Positions 20,270-29,351 of a stretch of 64,000 nucleotides of DNA are shown in pieces. Numbering within the stretch: the stretch's first letter is position 1; every line of letters starts with the position of its first letter. Below the pieces are notes generated by a model. It worked only from the letters and a program-made list of their open reading frames with translations, searched no databases and was not told the DNA's origin. Origin of the DNA: Campylobacter volucris (GTDB lineage Bacteria > Campylobacterota > Campylobacteria > Campylobacterales > Campylobacteraceae); assembly GCF_008011665.1 (NCBI RefSeq), contig NZ_VOWJ01000033.1, positions 52,351 through 116,350 on the forward strand, given 5' to 3'. Made by a program: the position numbers and the translations under genes.

Positions 20270-20733
20270 AATATCATCATCCTTTTTTGGTAAGTTTTTA
20301 TAGCTTTTTGATATGAAAGCTCAAGATAATCTTTGAAAATTTCAAAATTTTTTCTAGAAGGGTTATTAATACAAATATATCCCATATAAGCATAAATTGG
20401 ATGAGGCATAATAAAATCAAGTTTAGAAAAATCATAATTTAAATTAACAATCTCACCCTTTAAAGCTTTTTTAGGTTTTTGACCAAAAAGTTTTTGATAG
20501 TCTTGATCACAAAGAGAACAACTTAAACGAAACACACCTTCTCTATTTAAATTTGAAGCTTTATCATTTATGCCATCATTTTCTTTAATAGTACAAAAAT
20601 AAACTCCATTTTTTAAAACTTTATCGGGATTATAAAAAAAGCTATGTTCTTTATAAGTAAATTTATATACCAAGCCTTTAAAATTAGACTTGATATATTC
20701 TTGGATAAAATCTATACTTAAATTTTCTTTCAT
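20266..20733 (-). CDS. DUF6194-like protein of unknown function
   Basis: A 155-residue soluble protein. The pattern FRLSCSLCDQDYQKLFG and the late MPHPIYAYMGYICINNPS followed by a long helix resemble DUF6194 proteins, which have no known activity. It lies between obgE and fmt and overlaps fmt by four bases. In C. jejuni this slot is, from memory, occupied by proB (glutamate 5-kinase), so it may be an insertion or replacement. Base composition is like its neighbours. The family name is a tentative match by eye. Confidence 0.6.
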   Translation of the reverse strand: MKENLSIDFIQEYIKSNFKGLVYKFTYKEHSFFYNPDKVLKNGVYFCTIKENDGINDKASNLNREGVFRLSCSLCDQDYQKLFGQKPKKALKGEIVNLNYDFSKLDFIMPHPIYAYMGYICINNPSRKNFEIFKDYLELSYQKAIKTYQKRMMIL

Positions 20734-20738
20734 TGGAA

Positions 20739-21779
20739 TTAATTATTTTGACTTCTGATCTTTTTAACTTCTTCCAAAAGCATAAATTTAAGCTCTTTTA
20801 AGCCTGTTTTTTCAAGACTCGAAACCTTAATGAAAAAGCTTTGAGGATTATTAAGTTCATTTAAATACGAAGTAAGTTTATTAAATTCATCTTCAATTTT
20901 TTTTGCAAATTCTTCGCCTAAATTTACACTATCGCTTTTTGAAAGCATTATTCCAAAATTTCTTGCATAAAGTTTGTTTGAAAATTTTTCCAATTCCTTT
21001 CTTAAAATGCAAAATTGTTCTTTCAAGCTCATTTCCCTTAAAGGATCTAAAACAAAAAGTAAAAATGAAGTTCTTTCTATATGTCTTAAAAACTCAAGTC
21101 CTAAGCCTTTTCCACCACTTGCTCCTTCTATAATACCTGGAATATCAGCCATCACAAAAGAATTATAATCATCAACTTCGACCATACCAAGTTTTGGAGT
21201 TAAAGTAGTAAATTCATAATTAGCTATTTCAGGACGAGCATTAGATACTACACTTATGAGTGTGGATTTTCCTACATTTGGAAAACCAACCAAACCAACA
21301 TCGGCTATAAGTTTTAATTCTAAACACACATTGATAGTTTTACCTGCTACACCTGGCTGAGCATAGTCTGGACGTTGATTGGTTGAATTTTTAAAATGGG
21401 TATTGCCAAGACCGCCTTTGCCACCTTTTAAAAATAATTCTTTTTGCCCCTCTACAAGCATATCAAGCAAAACTTCTCCACTTTGAGCATCAATAACTTG
21501 AGTACCTTGTGGGACTATAAGTTCTAAATTTTCTCCACGTTTGCCATTTTTATTACGCCCAAGTCCTGGGTAACCATTTTGAGCTTTTAATTCTTTTTTG
21601 CCTTTAAAATGTGCTAATGTATGAGTATTGTTATCACATATAAAATAAACACTCCCACCATCTCCACCATCTCCACCATCAGGACCACCGAGCGGGACAT
21701 GTTTTTCACGGCGAAAACTAACAGCACCTTTGCCACCATTTCCTGAACTCAAAATCAATTTAACATTATCTATAAACAT
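20739..21779 (-). CDS. obgE: GTPase Obg (ObgE/CgtA)
   Basis: A 346-residue GTPase linked to the 50S ribosome and growth control. The Gly-rich Obg domain fills residues 1-157 ([35 protein letters not shown]). The G domain follows with G1 GFPNVGKST near 165, G3 DIPGIIEGA near 212 and G4-like LSKSD. It follows rpmA and rplU, the usual bacterial order, with its own -10 box at 21812-21817. Confidence 0.97.
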   Translation of the reverse strand: MFIDNVKLILSSGNGGKGAVSFRREKHVPLGGPDGGDGGDGGSVYFICDNNTHTLAHFKGKKELKAQNGYPGLGRNKNGKRGENLELIVPQGTQVIDAQSGEVLLDMLVEGQKELFLKGGKGGLGNTHFKNSTNQRPDYAQPGVAGKTINVCLELKLIADVGLVGFPNVGKSTLISVVSNARPEIANYEFTTLTPKLGMVEVDDYNSFVMADIPGIIEGASGGKGLGLEFLRHIERTSFLLFVLDPLREMSLKEQFCILRKELEKFSNKLYARNFGIMLSKSDSVNLGEEFAKKIEDEFNKLTSYLNELNNPQSFFIKVSSLEKTGLKELKFMLLEEVKKIRSQNN

Positions 21780-21811
21780 ATTTTCACCAAATTTAATTTT
21801 TTAAAAATGAT

Positions 21812-21817
21812 ATTATA
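21812..21817 (-). promoter_or_regulatory. sigma70 -10 box upstream of obgE
   Basis: TATAAT on the minus strand about 33 bases before the obgE ATG, in the gap behind the rpmA hairpin. It suggests that obgE and the genes after it can be transcribed apart from rplU-rpmA. Confidence 0.55.
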
Positions 21818-21845
21818 TTTTTTTAATATATGAGGTTTAAGAAGA

Positions 21846-21864
21846 AAGGCTACAAAGTAGCCTT
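21846..21864 (-). terminator. hairpin after rpmA, probable terminator
   Basis: AAGGCTAC, loop TTT, GTAGCCTT forms a perfect 8-bp stem directly after the rpmA stop on the minus strand, followed by TTCTTCTT. The pyrimidine tail is not a pure U-run, so termination may be partial. Confidence 0.6.
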
Positions 21865-21868
21865 GAAA

Positions 21869-22123
21869 TTATGCAGGATAAACAGAAACTTTTTTTCTAT
21901 TTTTATCTTTTCTTTCGAATTTTACAAAACCATCAATTAAAGCAAAAATTGTATGATCTTTTCCTATACCTACATTATTTCCAGCATGAGTTGCTGTTCC
22001 TCTTTGGCGGATGATTATATTTCCAGCACGAACAAATTCACCACCAAATTTTTTAACACCTAAACGACGACCTATAGAATCGCGATTATTCTGAGTTGAA
22101 CCTTGACCTTTCTTGTGTGCCAT
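21869..22123 (-). CDS. rpmA: 50S ribosomal protein L27
   Basis: An 84-residue protein starting [16 protein letters not shown] and continuing [34 protein letters not shown]: full-length L27, whose N-terminus reaches the peptidyl-transferase centre. It has no Firmicute-type N-terminal cleavage extension. It lies ten bases after rplU. Confidence 0.98.
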   Translation of the reverse strand: MAHKKGQGSTQNNRDSIGRRLGVKKFGGEFVRAGNIIIRQRGTATHAGNNVGIGKDHTIFALIDGFVKFERKDKNRKKVSVYPA

Positions 22124-22133
22124 TCTTTACTCC

Positions 22134-22442
22134 TTAAGCTTTAATATCTACTACTCTAACACGAGTAAATTGTCTTCTAAAACCGCGTTTTAATTTAGAA
22201 TCTTTTCTGCGTCTTTTTTTATAAATCACAACTTTTTTGTCTTTTCCATGAACTATCACTTCCAAAACAACTTTTGCACCCGCAACAAAAGGCGCACCTA
22301 CCTTTAATTCTTTATCGCATACAGCAAGAACTTCACTTACTTCAATGCTTGATTTTACTTCAGCTTCAAAACGATCTAGTTTAAGCTCATCACCTTGGCT
22401 TACTCTGTATTGTTTCCCGCTGTGTTTTATAATAGCATACAT
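22134..22442 (-). CDS. rplU: 50S ribosomal protein L21
   Basis: From ATG 22442 (after AAAGGA) it is 102 residues, the normal length: [20 protein letters not shown], then [20 protein letters not shown] at the rRNA-binding end. The frame is open for 15 further codons upstream, but those do not match L21. First gene of rplU-rpmA, with a leader of roughly 85 bases from the -10 box at 22534-22539. Confidence 0.97.
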   Translation of the reverse strand: MYAIIKHSGKQYRVSQGDELKLDRFEAEVKSSIEVSEVLAVCDKELKVGAPFVAGAKVVLEVIVHGKDKKVVIYKKRRRKDSKLKRGFRRQFTRVRVVDIKA

Positions 22443-22528
22443 ACAGCTATCCTTTCTAAAATATATTTTGGTAGCACCACAAAGCATTATGTATAAACAT
22501 AAATTTAAAAAGCTCTAATGGTTAAAAC

Positions 22529-22544
22529 TTGAGATTATACTCAA
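22529..22544 (-). promoter_or_regulatory. rplU promoter with -10 box inside a palindrome
   Basis: The -10 box TATAAT (22534-22539, minus strand) is flanked exactly by TTGAG and CTCAA, a 5-bp inverted repeat. The promoter call is good. Whether the palindrome is an operator or chance is open. A second weaker -10-like TATACAT lies nearer the gene. Confidence 0.5.
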
Positions 22545-22565
22545 ATAATTTTAAATTTAGGTTAA

Positions 22566-23723
22566 TTACCAACCCAAATTTACCGTGCCATTTGGATTGA
22601 CACTGTGCTGTTTTTCCATACCTTCACCATCATCACCCAAAGGCCTACAAATATCTCCTTTTTTAACATTTCCTTCTATAATGTTTGCATAGGAAATTTT
22701 TGGAGTAGAACGAATGATTTTTACAACACCTGTTTTAGTCTCAATTCTTCCTGTGTTTTCTTTGGTATATGCATCTTTTACCACCTCACCTAAAGAATAA
22801 CACTCATAAGTATCATAAATGGTTAAAGTCTGTGAAAATACTACTTCATTTTGATGAATTTGTGATATTTTTAAAGGATAAATGGCATTTAAAATATCAT
22901 CAGAAATTTTCTTTGCTATTTTTTCACTAACTTTTTCGCTAGCAACTAAAGAATCACCTTTAAAAGAAACTGACATACTTAAAGTATTTGAAAATTTAAT
23001 TTGTCTTGTAGCAAATAATAATACTCTATAATCAATCACAATATCTGCTTTATTTTTAGAACCTTTTGTTTTAAAATCAATCCCGCTTACATTAAATAAT
23101 AAAATATAATCTGTAGCCATTACATTTTTAAGCTTATAAATTTCATCTTCATGGGTATTGGATGAATTTATCAAAGCTTTTTCCATCTCATAATAGCCCT
23201 TAGAATCTCTATCTAAGACATTAAATTTCCTACTTTGAATCAAATCTGTGATAATTTTTTGCTGTAAAATACTACCAAGCTCTTGATGATTAGAAGAAGT
23301 GCTAAAAACCGTGATACTTCTTCTACTATCTGCATTTAATCCTGGTGCTTGGTATTTTTTACTAACATTAGTTTTAAAAACGGTTACATTTGCTATATAT
23401 TTGTCTTTATCTTGCACTATATTATCAATCTCGTAAGTATCAACCTTACCTTTTGTAGCTTTTATGATTTGCTCTTCATAGATATCTTTAATATTGGTTT
23501 TTTTATCATCTGAATTAATGCCAACAAAAGATTGTTTAACCGAATCAATATTAACACCATTTAATTTTCCAACAGCTTCTATAATGGCATTGTTAATCGC
23601 TTCTTCTCTAGTAACGCCAACACCTTCTCCGCTGCTTGATTTTGTAGTGCTTGAAGTAATTACTTTTGCACTTAAAGTAAAATGCAAAAGTAAAGTTAAA
23701 ATAAAAATACGCAAAATCTTCAT
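22566..23723 (-). CDS. secreted CsgG-like envelope protein
   Basis: A 385-residue protein with an 18-residue signal peptide (ILTLLLHFTLSA). After an N-terminal domain (GVGVTREEAINNAIIEAVGKLNG) comes a CsgG-like region, residues about 130-290: LGSILQQKIITDLIQSRKF, VLDRD, ATDYILLFNVSG, IDYRVLLFATRQI. CsgG-like domains are shared by curli secretion, LpoB and FlgT-type proteins. No lipobox is present. It is the last gene of a five-gene envelope cluster. Exact role unknown. Confidence 0.75.
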   Translation of the reverse strand: MKILRIFILTLLLHFTLSAKVITSSTTKSSSGEGVGVTREEAINNAIIEAVGKLNGVNIDSVKQSFVGINSDDKKTNIKDIYEEQIIKATKGKVDTYEIDNIVQDKDKYIANVTVFKTNVSKKYQAPGLNADSRRSITVFSTSSNHQELGSILQQKIITDLIQSRKFNVLDRDSKGYYEMEKALINSSNTHEDEIYKLKNVMATDYILLFNVSGIDFKTKGSKNKADIVIDYRVLLFATRQIKFSNTLSMSVSFKGDSLVASEKVSEKIAKKISDDILNAIYPLKISQIHQNEVVFSQTLTIYDTYECYSLGEVVKDAYTKENTGRIETKTGVVKIIRSTPKISYANIIEGNVKKGDICRPLGDDGEGMEKQHSVNPNGTVNLGW

Positions 23724-23732
23724 AAAATTTTC

Positions 23733-25070
23733 CTAAAAATCATCTATATCATTAACAATATTAGAACTTCTTTGTATATTAGAAGACTTTTTAGGCTCAG
23801 CTTTTGGAGTGTTTGAATTTGATTTTAAAGCTTCATTAATATTAGCTACATTATCATAAGAATAAAATCTTACAACGCCCACATGTTCTATGCCATTTTC
23901 ACTTTTATAGCTCCATTTTTTAAGCGTTCTTATACCTTTAATTTTTCCACTAGAATTTGCTTTTACTTTTGTATTGATTTTTTCTATAATATTTGTAAAA
24001 TCTTGAATTTGTTCTTGGGTAGTGTTATCGTTAATATTTAAGCTTTGTTTGATGATTTCTTCATAACTTTCACCTGTAGTTTTTTCATCTTTTAAACTTA
24101 AATTTGTATTGATAAATTCAACAATAGCAGCATCAGCCATAGTTGCAGCTGTATCTTTTGCCCTATCTTCTAATATATTAGTTTTTTTAGCATTATTAGC
24201 ATCAGCTATATAACCCCAATTTCCATAGCTTAAAATGACAGGTGAGCCTTTTTCATCATAAACTAAACGAATACCATATTCATTAAGAAAACCTTTTTCT
24301 TCTTTTGGTAAATACTCACTAATGTTTTTACCTTTACCTGTGATATTGCTTTTGCGCTCTAATGACATATCTTTAGCAAGTTGGCGTGTTTTTTTAGAAA
24401 CAACTGCAATAACTCCTATATCATATTGACCTCTTCTTTGTGTAACTATGGTTTGTACAGGAATTAACCCACTCATTGAACCAACTGCACTTGTGATGGT
24501 TTTATTAAGAAATTCTTCTTTTAATAAAGTCTTCTTTCTTTCCTCTGTTAAACCTTCTACATTAATACCTAAATCTTTTAAAGCTTTGTCTAATTTTGCT
24601 CCACTTAATTGAGCAAGTTTGTCAAAAATTTGACTCATAATACTTCCTTTTGGAAGTTCTTCAAATTCTTTTGCATTAGTAGAATTATCAGCTTCATAAT
24701 TTTGAATTTTATTTACCGCTATTCTTCCAAAAGCATCTTTAATAAATTCAGTTTGCAAATTTAACATAGCTTTTTGATAAGCATTTTGCAAAGCTTGAGC
24801 AAATTGTGGATCACTATCGTTTAGAGCAACTACACTTTTTCCGACATAAAAAGTTTTTCCATCTTTTGTAACACCATATTCTATATCAAAATTATCTGCA
24901 AATTCTTCAAAAAAATCATCTAAAGATTTTGGAGTAATATCTTTAGTACTAGCATCTGACATTTCATTTTGAGTTTTAATATCTTCTTGAGTGATTTCTA
25001 CTTGTGGTGTTGCTTGTGCATAAAGAAAACTCGCTAAAGCCAAAGAACCAATAATAAACATTTTTTTCAT
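23733..25070 (-). CDS. secreted protein of unknown function (DUF6844-like)
   Basis: A 445-residue protein with a signal peptide (MKKMFIIGSLALASFLYAQA). The body begins IEYGVTKDGKTFYVGKSVVALNDSDP and includes IPVQTIVTQRRGQYDIGVIAVVSKKTR, patterns I associate with DUF6844 proteins, which sit beside LpoB/CsgG-like genes. No catalytic motif is obvious and the C-terminus is Ser/Asn-rich. It lies ten bases before the CsgG-like gene, so they are cotranscribed. Confidence 0.7.
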   Translation of the reverse strand: MKKMFIIGSLALASFLYAQATPQVEITQEDIKTQNEMSDASTKDITPKSLDDFFEEFADNFDIEYGVTKDGKTFYVGKSVVALNDSDPQFAQALQNAYQKAMLNLQTEFIKDAFGRIAVNKIQNYEADNSTNAKEFEELPKGSIMSQIFDKLAQLSGAKLDKALKDLGINVEGLTEERKKTLLKEEFLNKTITSAVGSMSGLIPVQTIVTQRRGQYDIGVIAVVSKKTRQLAKDMSLERKSNITGKGKNISEYLPKEEKGFLNEYGIRLVYDEKGSPVILSYGNWGYIADANNAKKTNILEDRAKDTAATMADAAIVEFINTNLSLKDEKTTGESYEEIIKQSLNINDNTTQEQIQDFTNIIEKINTKVKANSSGKIKGIRTLKKWSYKSENGIEHVGVVRFYSYDNVANINEALKSNSNTPKAEPKKSSNIQRSSNIVNDIDDF

Positions 25071-25094
25071 TATATATCCTTTTAAATTTTATTC

Positions 25095-25724
25095 TTACCA
25101 GCTAACAGTTTTACTAGAACCTAATTTGTTGATTCTAGTAGTTTTTTGCCATACCACCAAACCACTAACTTTTTCAGCCAATTTCATCACAAAAAAGTAT
25201 TCTACTTGAGTTTTACCATCGTTTAATTTTATATTTTTTTGATCAATTCTTCCTTGTAAAGTCAAAGAAGCACTAATTTGAGTACGATTTTTAAAAACTG
25301 TTGATTTATCGTATCTATCATCATCTTTATCGCTTATTAAATCATCCATATTATCTTGAGTAGCAATGTCATTGCCTTGAGTAGCTGAAGCTGCAAATTT
25401 ACCTGAATTTATAAGCTCTTCCGCCATTAAATCTGTTAAATTTCTAGTGTCTATTCTTAAAGCTGTATTATTTACCACATCATAAACTGCCACTACAGCT
25501 TTACCTGAATTTCCTATTTTTTTGACAACATAAGCTGAATTAAATAAGCTATTTAGCATTTCCCTTGCAGTATTATCAAAATCTTCTCCGGTTAAACCCA
25601 TGCTTAAAGAATCACCTTTTTTTACTTTTGCAGCAGTGCCATCTACATAGCTAGGCTGCTGCATACAAGCACTAAACAAAATACTAATAACTACAATACT
25701 TGTTAATATTTTTATTTTTTTCAT
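25095..25724 (-). CDS. LpoB-like lipoprotein
   Basis: Read from ATG 25724 (AAGGAG five bases upstream) it gives 209 residues: signal peptide with lipobox LFSAC (lipidated Cys near residue 20), then a domain like the penicillin-binding-protein activator LpoB (VVAVYDVVNNTALRIDT, LTDLMAEELINSGKF, ASLTLQGRI, YFFVMKLAEK, VVWQKT). E. coli LpoB switches on PBP1b. Campylobacters lack an obvious PBP1b partner of that type, so the family is likely but the job is not known. Next to a YcfL-like gene, as in E. coli. Confidence 0.82.
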   Translation of the reverse strand: MKKIKILTSIVVISILFSACMQQPSYVDGTAAKVKKGDSLSMGLTGEDFDNTAREMLNSLFNSAYVVKKIGNSGKAVVAVYDVVNNTALRIDTRNLTDLMAEELINSGKFAASATQGNDIATQDNMDDLISDKDDDRYDKSTVFKNRTQISASLTLQGRIDQKNIKLNDGKTQVEYFFVMKLAEKVSGLVVWQKTTRINKLGSSKTVSW

Positions 25725-25733
25725 TTCCACTCC

Positions 25734-26054
25734 TTATTTAATATATATTTTATATTTTTTAATTCTTTCATTTGTAGCAACTTTTTGAACAATATAATCT
25801 TGCCCGCTCAATAATCTTATATTTTGATAGTTTTCATCTATGGTATTTTTTACAGCAAAACCATCTTTATCAAACCATTCAATTTTATAAGAAATTTTTT
25901 TACTTACTGAGCTATAAAAAGTTATTTGAACTTCTAATAATCCTGCATCATTTATTCTTTCTTTGACACTTTTAACATTTGTGTGTTTAAATTGACTCAC
26001 ATCTTGAGAAAATAAACACATAAAACTTAATAATAAAATAATTATTTTTTTCAT
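25734..26054 (-). CDS. YcfL-like (DUF1425) secreted protein
   Basis: A 106-residue protein with an N-terminal signal peptide (KKIIILLLSFMCLFSQD). The body VKERINDAGLLEVQI, ISYKIEWFDKDGFAV, RLLSGQDYIVQKVA fits the YcfL/DUF1425 beta-sandwich. E. coli ycfL precedes lpoB, and here too this gene is directly upstream of the LpoB-like gene. A Cys in the signal region (FMCLF) could be a lipidation site, but the context is weak. Function unknown. Confidence 0.78.
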   Translation of the reverse strand: MKKIIILLLSFMCLFSQDVSQFKHTNVKSVKERINDAGLLEVQITFYSSVSKKISYKIEWFDKDGFAVKNTIDENYQNIRLLSGQDYIVQKVATNERIKKYKIYIK

Positions 26055-27397
26055 TTTTCTATCACATTAATACTTGGTGTGATATATGGCGCAAAAGAAC
26101 GCACGATAATTAACACATTTTTCTTTGGATTAACTTGTTTTTTAAACAATTCTTCTCCATTAGGAGTTTTAATCAAAACCTTACCTGTATTTTTAACTGC
26201 TACTACTTCAATGCTTTGAGGCAACCCTCTCCAAGATCTAACATCTGCTTTAGTTGTGACTGCATTCATTATACCACTAGCTATGCTTAAAAATCCGCCC
26301 GTAGAGTCATTATTAGCAACTGCTGCATTCATAGTAGTTTTTAATATAGTAGAAGTAATAGCCTTTGTAATTATAGTTGGTAATTCAAATTTAAACTCGC
26401 TTGCAACCACATCATCTAAATTTACTAAAGTAGTAGTATTGGCATCATTTACACTAATATAATCAAAAGACTTGCTTCTTTTTTTCAAAGTTGGCAGTGC
26501 AATAGAAGCGGCAGTGACATTATCGCTTAAAATAAATGGTAAAGTCATTTTAAATTCATCTTTTATCACGCCAAAACCATTTTCATAAACGACAAAAACA
26601 TATTTTGCATTCTTTTTAGCTCTGTTGATAATTTTATATTCTTTGGCTATTTCTTTATTTTTAGGATTTAAGATTTTAATCTCTCTAAATAAGCCTTTAG
26701 CCAAAGTATAATCTTTACTCATAAAATAAAACACAGAAGCTAAATAAGTAGCATAAGGATTTGTGAAATTTTTACTAGTTGAAAATTCTTCAAATAACTC
26801 ATCATATTGAGCATTGATTTGTTTTCTAGAATCATTGAAATTTTTATCAAAATTTGGATCTTCTTTTTTAGCTTTTTCTAGCTTTTTTTTATTTTTAGCT
26901 ATTTGAGCTTGAAAATAGTCCTTTGCTCGATCTTGGCGAAGCAATGCTCTTTTAAATTCAACTCTTGCATTGTTAAAATCATCTTGGCTCATAAAATTTA
27001 AGCCCTTATAAACATTTACCATGATTCTTTCATATAAAGAACCATCATAATCTAATATAGAATCATTTATCAACACAGCCGTTGTAGTTTTGGCAATTTT
27101 TTGAGCACCGCTTCTTAGATCAACATCTACTTGATAAGACTCTTCAACCTTATCAAAAAATTCATTGCTAATGTTAAAATCTCCACAATTTTTAGCAATC
27201 AAACCTGCATTTAATCCTATATATACCGGATCATCTTTTTGATTAACTTTGTTCATTTCCTGAGTAAAAAATTCATTCGAACAAAGTTTTTGTGTTAATT
27301 TTTGTTCAAAATCATTATTTACTTGCGCATGATTAGCACAAGCACTAAATAATAATCCAACAATTAATACAAAACCATAAAAAATAGTTTTCCCCAT
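26051..27397 (-). CDS. lipoprotein with TPR-like region, first gene of the LpoB-like cluster
   Basis: From ATG 27397 (GAGGA upstream) the protein has 448 residues and a clear lipobox LFSAC (Cys near residue 20). Residues 110-240 are helical and TPR-like (YKGLNFMSQDDFNNARVEFKR, AKGLFREIKILNP), and the C-terminal half is a beta-rich domain (FVVYENGFGVIKDEFKMTLPF, NGEELFKKQVNPKKNVL). This is the architecture of COG3014 lipoproteins found beside ycfL/lpoB in other proteobacteria. A sequon DANTT (about residue 320) suggests N-glycosylation. Function unknown. Confidence 0.75.
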   Translation of the reverse strand: MGKTIFYGFVLIVGLLFSACANHAQVNNDFEQKLTQKLCSNEFFTQEMNKVNQKDDPVYIGLNAGLIAKNCGDFNISNEFFDKVEESYQVDVDLRSGAQKIAKTTTAVLINDSILDYDGSLYERIMVNVYKGLNFMSQDDFNNARVEFKRALLRQDRAKDYFQAQIAKNKKKLEKAKKEDPNFDKNFNDSRKQINAQYDELFEEFSTSKNFTNPYATYLASVFYFMSKDYTLAKGLFREIKILNPKNKEIAKEYKIINRAKKNAKYVFVVYENGFGVIKDEFKMTLPFILSDNVTAASIALPTLKKRSKSFDYISVNDANTTTLVNLDDVVASEFKFELPTIITKAITSTILKTTMNAAVANNDSTGGFLSIASGIMNAVTTKADVRSWRGLPQSIEVVAVKNTGKVLIKTPNGEELFKKQVNPKKNVLIIVRSFAPYITPSINVIEK

Positions 27398-27473
27398 ACA
27401 CTCAATCCTCAAAAATTAAATAAAACTGAAATGAAATATACAAGAAAAAATAATAAAAATCAATAAAAAATTA

Positions 27474-27500
27474 TCCCAAAGATAAAAAATTTCTTTGGGA
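27474..27500 (-). terminator. intrinsic terminator after the cytochrome c peroxidase gene
   Basis: TCCCAAAG and CTTTGGGA pair over an 11-base AT loop, and on the minus strand the stem is followed by ATAATTTTTTATTG. Good Rho-independent terminator just behind the peroxidase stop. Confidence 0.75.
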
Positions 27501-27506
27501 ATTACA

Positions 27507-28538
27507 TTAAAGCTCTGGTTTTGGAGTTTTCTCAGTAGCTTTTGGAAATTGTGGATAAGTAATACTTGGTTTTTTACCTGTTAAAGTATGTAAAAATCTT
27601 TCTATAGAAGCTGCTTCTTTATCAGAAATTTCTATACCAAGTTGAACACTACCCATTTCTTTAATAGCATCTTTTAATGACCATATAGCACCATTATGAA
27701 AATACGGCGCAGTTTCAGCAATATTTCTTAAAGTAGGAGTTTTTACTAAACCATTTGCATCACCTTTAAAGTCTCCAATATTTGCAAATTTATATTTAGC
27801 TGCTACTTGGAAAGCTTGCATACTTCCACCTAAATTTACACCCGTATGACAAGCTGTACATCCTTTATCAATGAAAGTTTTTAAACCCTCTTGCTCTTTT
27901 TTATTTAAAGCTCTTGTATCACCTTCTAAGAATTTATCAAATTTAGATGGAGTTAAAAGCGTTCTTTCAAAAGTAGCTATAGCATCTGCAATATTGTCAA
28001 AAGTTACACCATCATTACCATAAATCTTTTTAAATTCTTTTACATATTCAGGCATAGAAGCAATCTTTTCAACAGCTAAACTTGCCGGAGTTGCCATTTC
28101 AGGTTCTGCTTCGATAGGTCCTTTTGCTTGATCAGCTAAAGTTTTTGCTCTTCCATCTCAAAATTGTGTTGAATTTAAAACAGAATTATATACAGTGGGA
28201 GAATTTAAATGATGAGGATTGGTTGTCCATTGATGACCCACAGCAGCTGCTATACCATCAGCTCCTCCCATGCCTAAGTTATGACAGGTATTACAAGAAA
28301 TCAAGCCACTTTTAGACAGTCTTGGCTCAAAATACAGCTTTTTACCAAGATTAACTTTTTCTTTAGAAAATTTACTTGCTTTAACATCCATTTGCTCTAA
28401 AAGCTTTTCAACTTCTGCTTGATCTTTTGGCAAAGGTGCTAAACCTGCTGCTTTTGCTTCTTCAAGTAAAGATCTATCGGCAAATGCTGATGAAAATACC
28501 AACAAAGACAAAGCAATCAACAATGAAATTTTTTTCAT
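27507..28538 (-). pseudogene. di-haem cytochrome c peroxidase broken by one in-frame TGA
   Basis: Read through, the frame is 343 codons long and looks like a complete periplasmic di-haem peroxidase that reduces hydrogen peroxide with electrons from cytochrome c. It has a signal peptide (LLIALSLLVFSSAFA), first haem CNTCH near residue 80 and second haem CTACHTG in the distal part. At 28158-28160 TGA interrupts NSTQF-DGRAKTL, exactly where the family has Trp (QFWDGRA, codon TGG). No frameshift or other stop is seen, so the lesion is one base. The N-terminal fragment (126 residues) keeps one haem only. The C. jejuni counterpart is Cj0358 (from memory). Confidence 0.88.
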
Positions 28539-28643
28539 AATACCACTCCTATAATAAGAATAAAGCTTATTTAAATAAACTTTATGAAAATATATACCAA
28601 ATTTTCTTTAAATAAAATAAAAAATTAATTATAAAATAAAAAT

Positions 28644-28660
28644 TATTATTTAGGATAATA
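28644..28660. promoter_or_regulatory. possible operator in the peroxidase-plsY divergent gap
   Basis: TATTAT-TTAGG-ATAATA is a 6-5-6 inverted repeat in an about 200-base, very AT-rich divergent intergenic region. It is Fur/PerR-like in composition only; in such AT-rich DNA a chance repeat is quite possible. The region holds the promoters of both genes and no gene. Confidence 0.25.
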
Positions 28661-28739
28661 TACATCTTAAATAATAGTTTCAGCATTTATGCAATATTAT
28701 TATAAAAATTATTTTATATTTTAATAGGATTCTATCAGT

Positions 28740-29351
28740 ATGGAAAATTTAATCATCTATCTTCTAGCTTATCTTATAGGTGCTATTCCTTGTGGTTTAA
28801 TACTAAGTCGTGTTTTTGCTAAGATTGATATCAAAAATGCAGGTAGTAAAAGTATAGGTGCTACTAATGTTTTAAGAGTGTTAAAAGAACACAATCCAAA
28901 ATTAGCTAAAAAACTCGCCATCGCCACCGTAATTTTAGATGCCTTAAAAGGTGTAGTGCCTATATTAATAGCTAAATTTTTAGGATATGATGATAATATT
29001 TTATGGACTATGGCTGTTTTGGCTGTATTAGGGCATTGTTTTTCTCCATATTTAAAATTTGAAGGAGGTAAAGGAATTGCAACTGGAGCTGGGGTTTTAA
29101 GTATATTTTTACCATTAGAAATCCTTAGTGCTTTTATCGCTTGGTTTATTGTGGGAAAAGTTTTTAAAATCTCTAGCGTAGCTTCTTTGGTAGCTTTGAT
29201 AGTTTTAATTTTTTCTTCCTTTATTTTTCATTATGATATGCCTGTAATTAACACTCATGCACCAATTTTCATCATAGCTTTTATAGTAGTATATAAACAC
29301 ATCCCAAACATTTTAAGACTTATAGGAAAAAAAGAGTGCAAAGTCATATAA
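28740..29351 (+). CDS. plsY: acyl-phosphate:glycerol-3-phosphate acyltransferase PlsY
   Basis: A 203-residue inner-membrane enzyme for the first acylation of phospholipid synthesis, using acyl-phosphate. Family motifs are visible: LLAYLIGAIPCGLILSR, NAGSKSIGATNVLR near residue 33-46, HCFSPYLKFEGGKGIATGAGV near 97-117, and IVVYKHIPNILRL at the end; about five membrane segments. It is divergent from the peroxidase gene and overlaps folB by 16 bases. Confidence 0.96.
   Translation: MENLIIYLLAYLIGAIPCGLILSRVFAKIDIKNAGSKSIGATNVLRVLKEHNPKLAKKLAIATVILDALKGVVPILIAKFLGYDDNILWTMAVLAVLGHCFSPYLKFEGGKGIATGAGVLSIFLPLEILSAFIAWFIVGKVFKISSVASLVALIVLIFSSFIFHYDMPVINTHAPIFIIAFIVVYKHIPNILRLIGKKECKVI

Noticed and set aside
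28158..28160. In-frame TGA as a selenocysteine codon
   Set aside because: The family residue at this place is Trp (QFWDGR), not Cys or Sec, and I saw no bacterial SECIS-like hairpin just after it.
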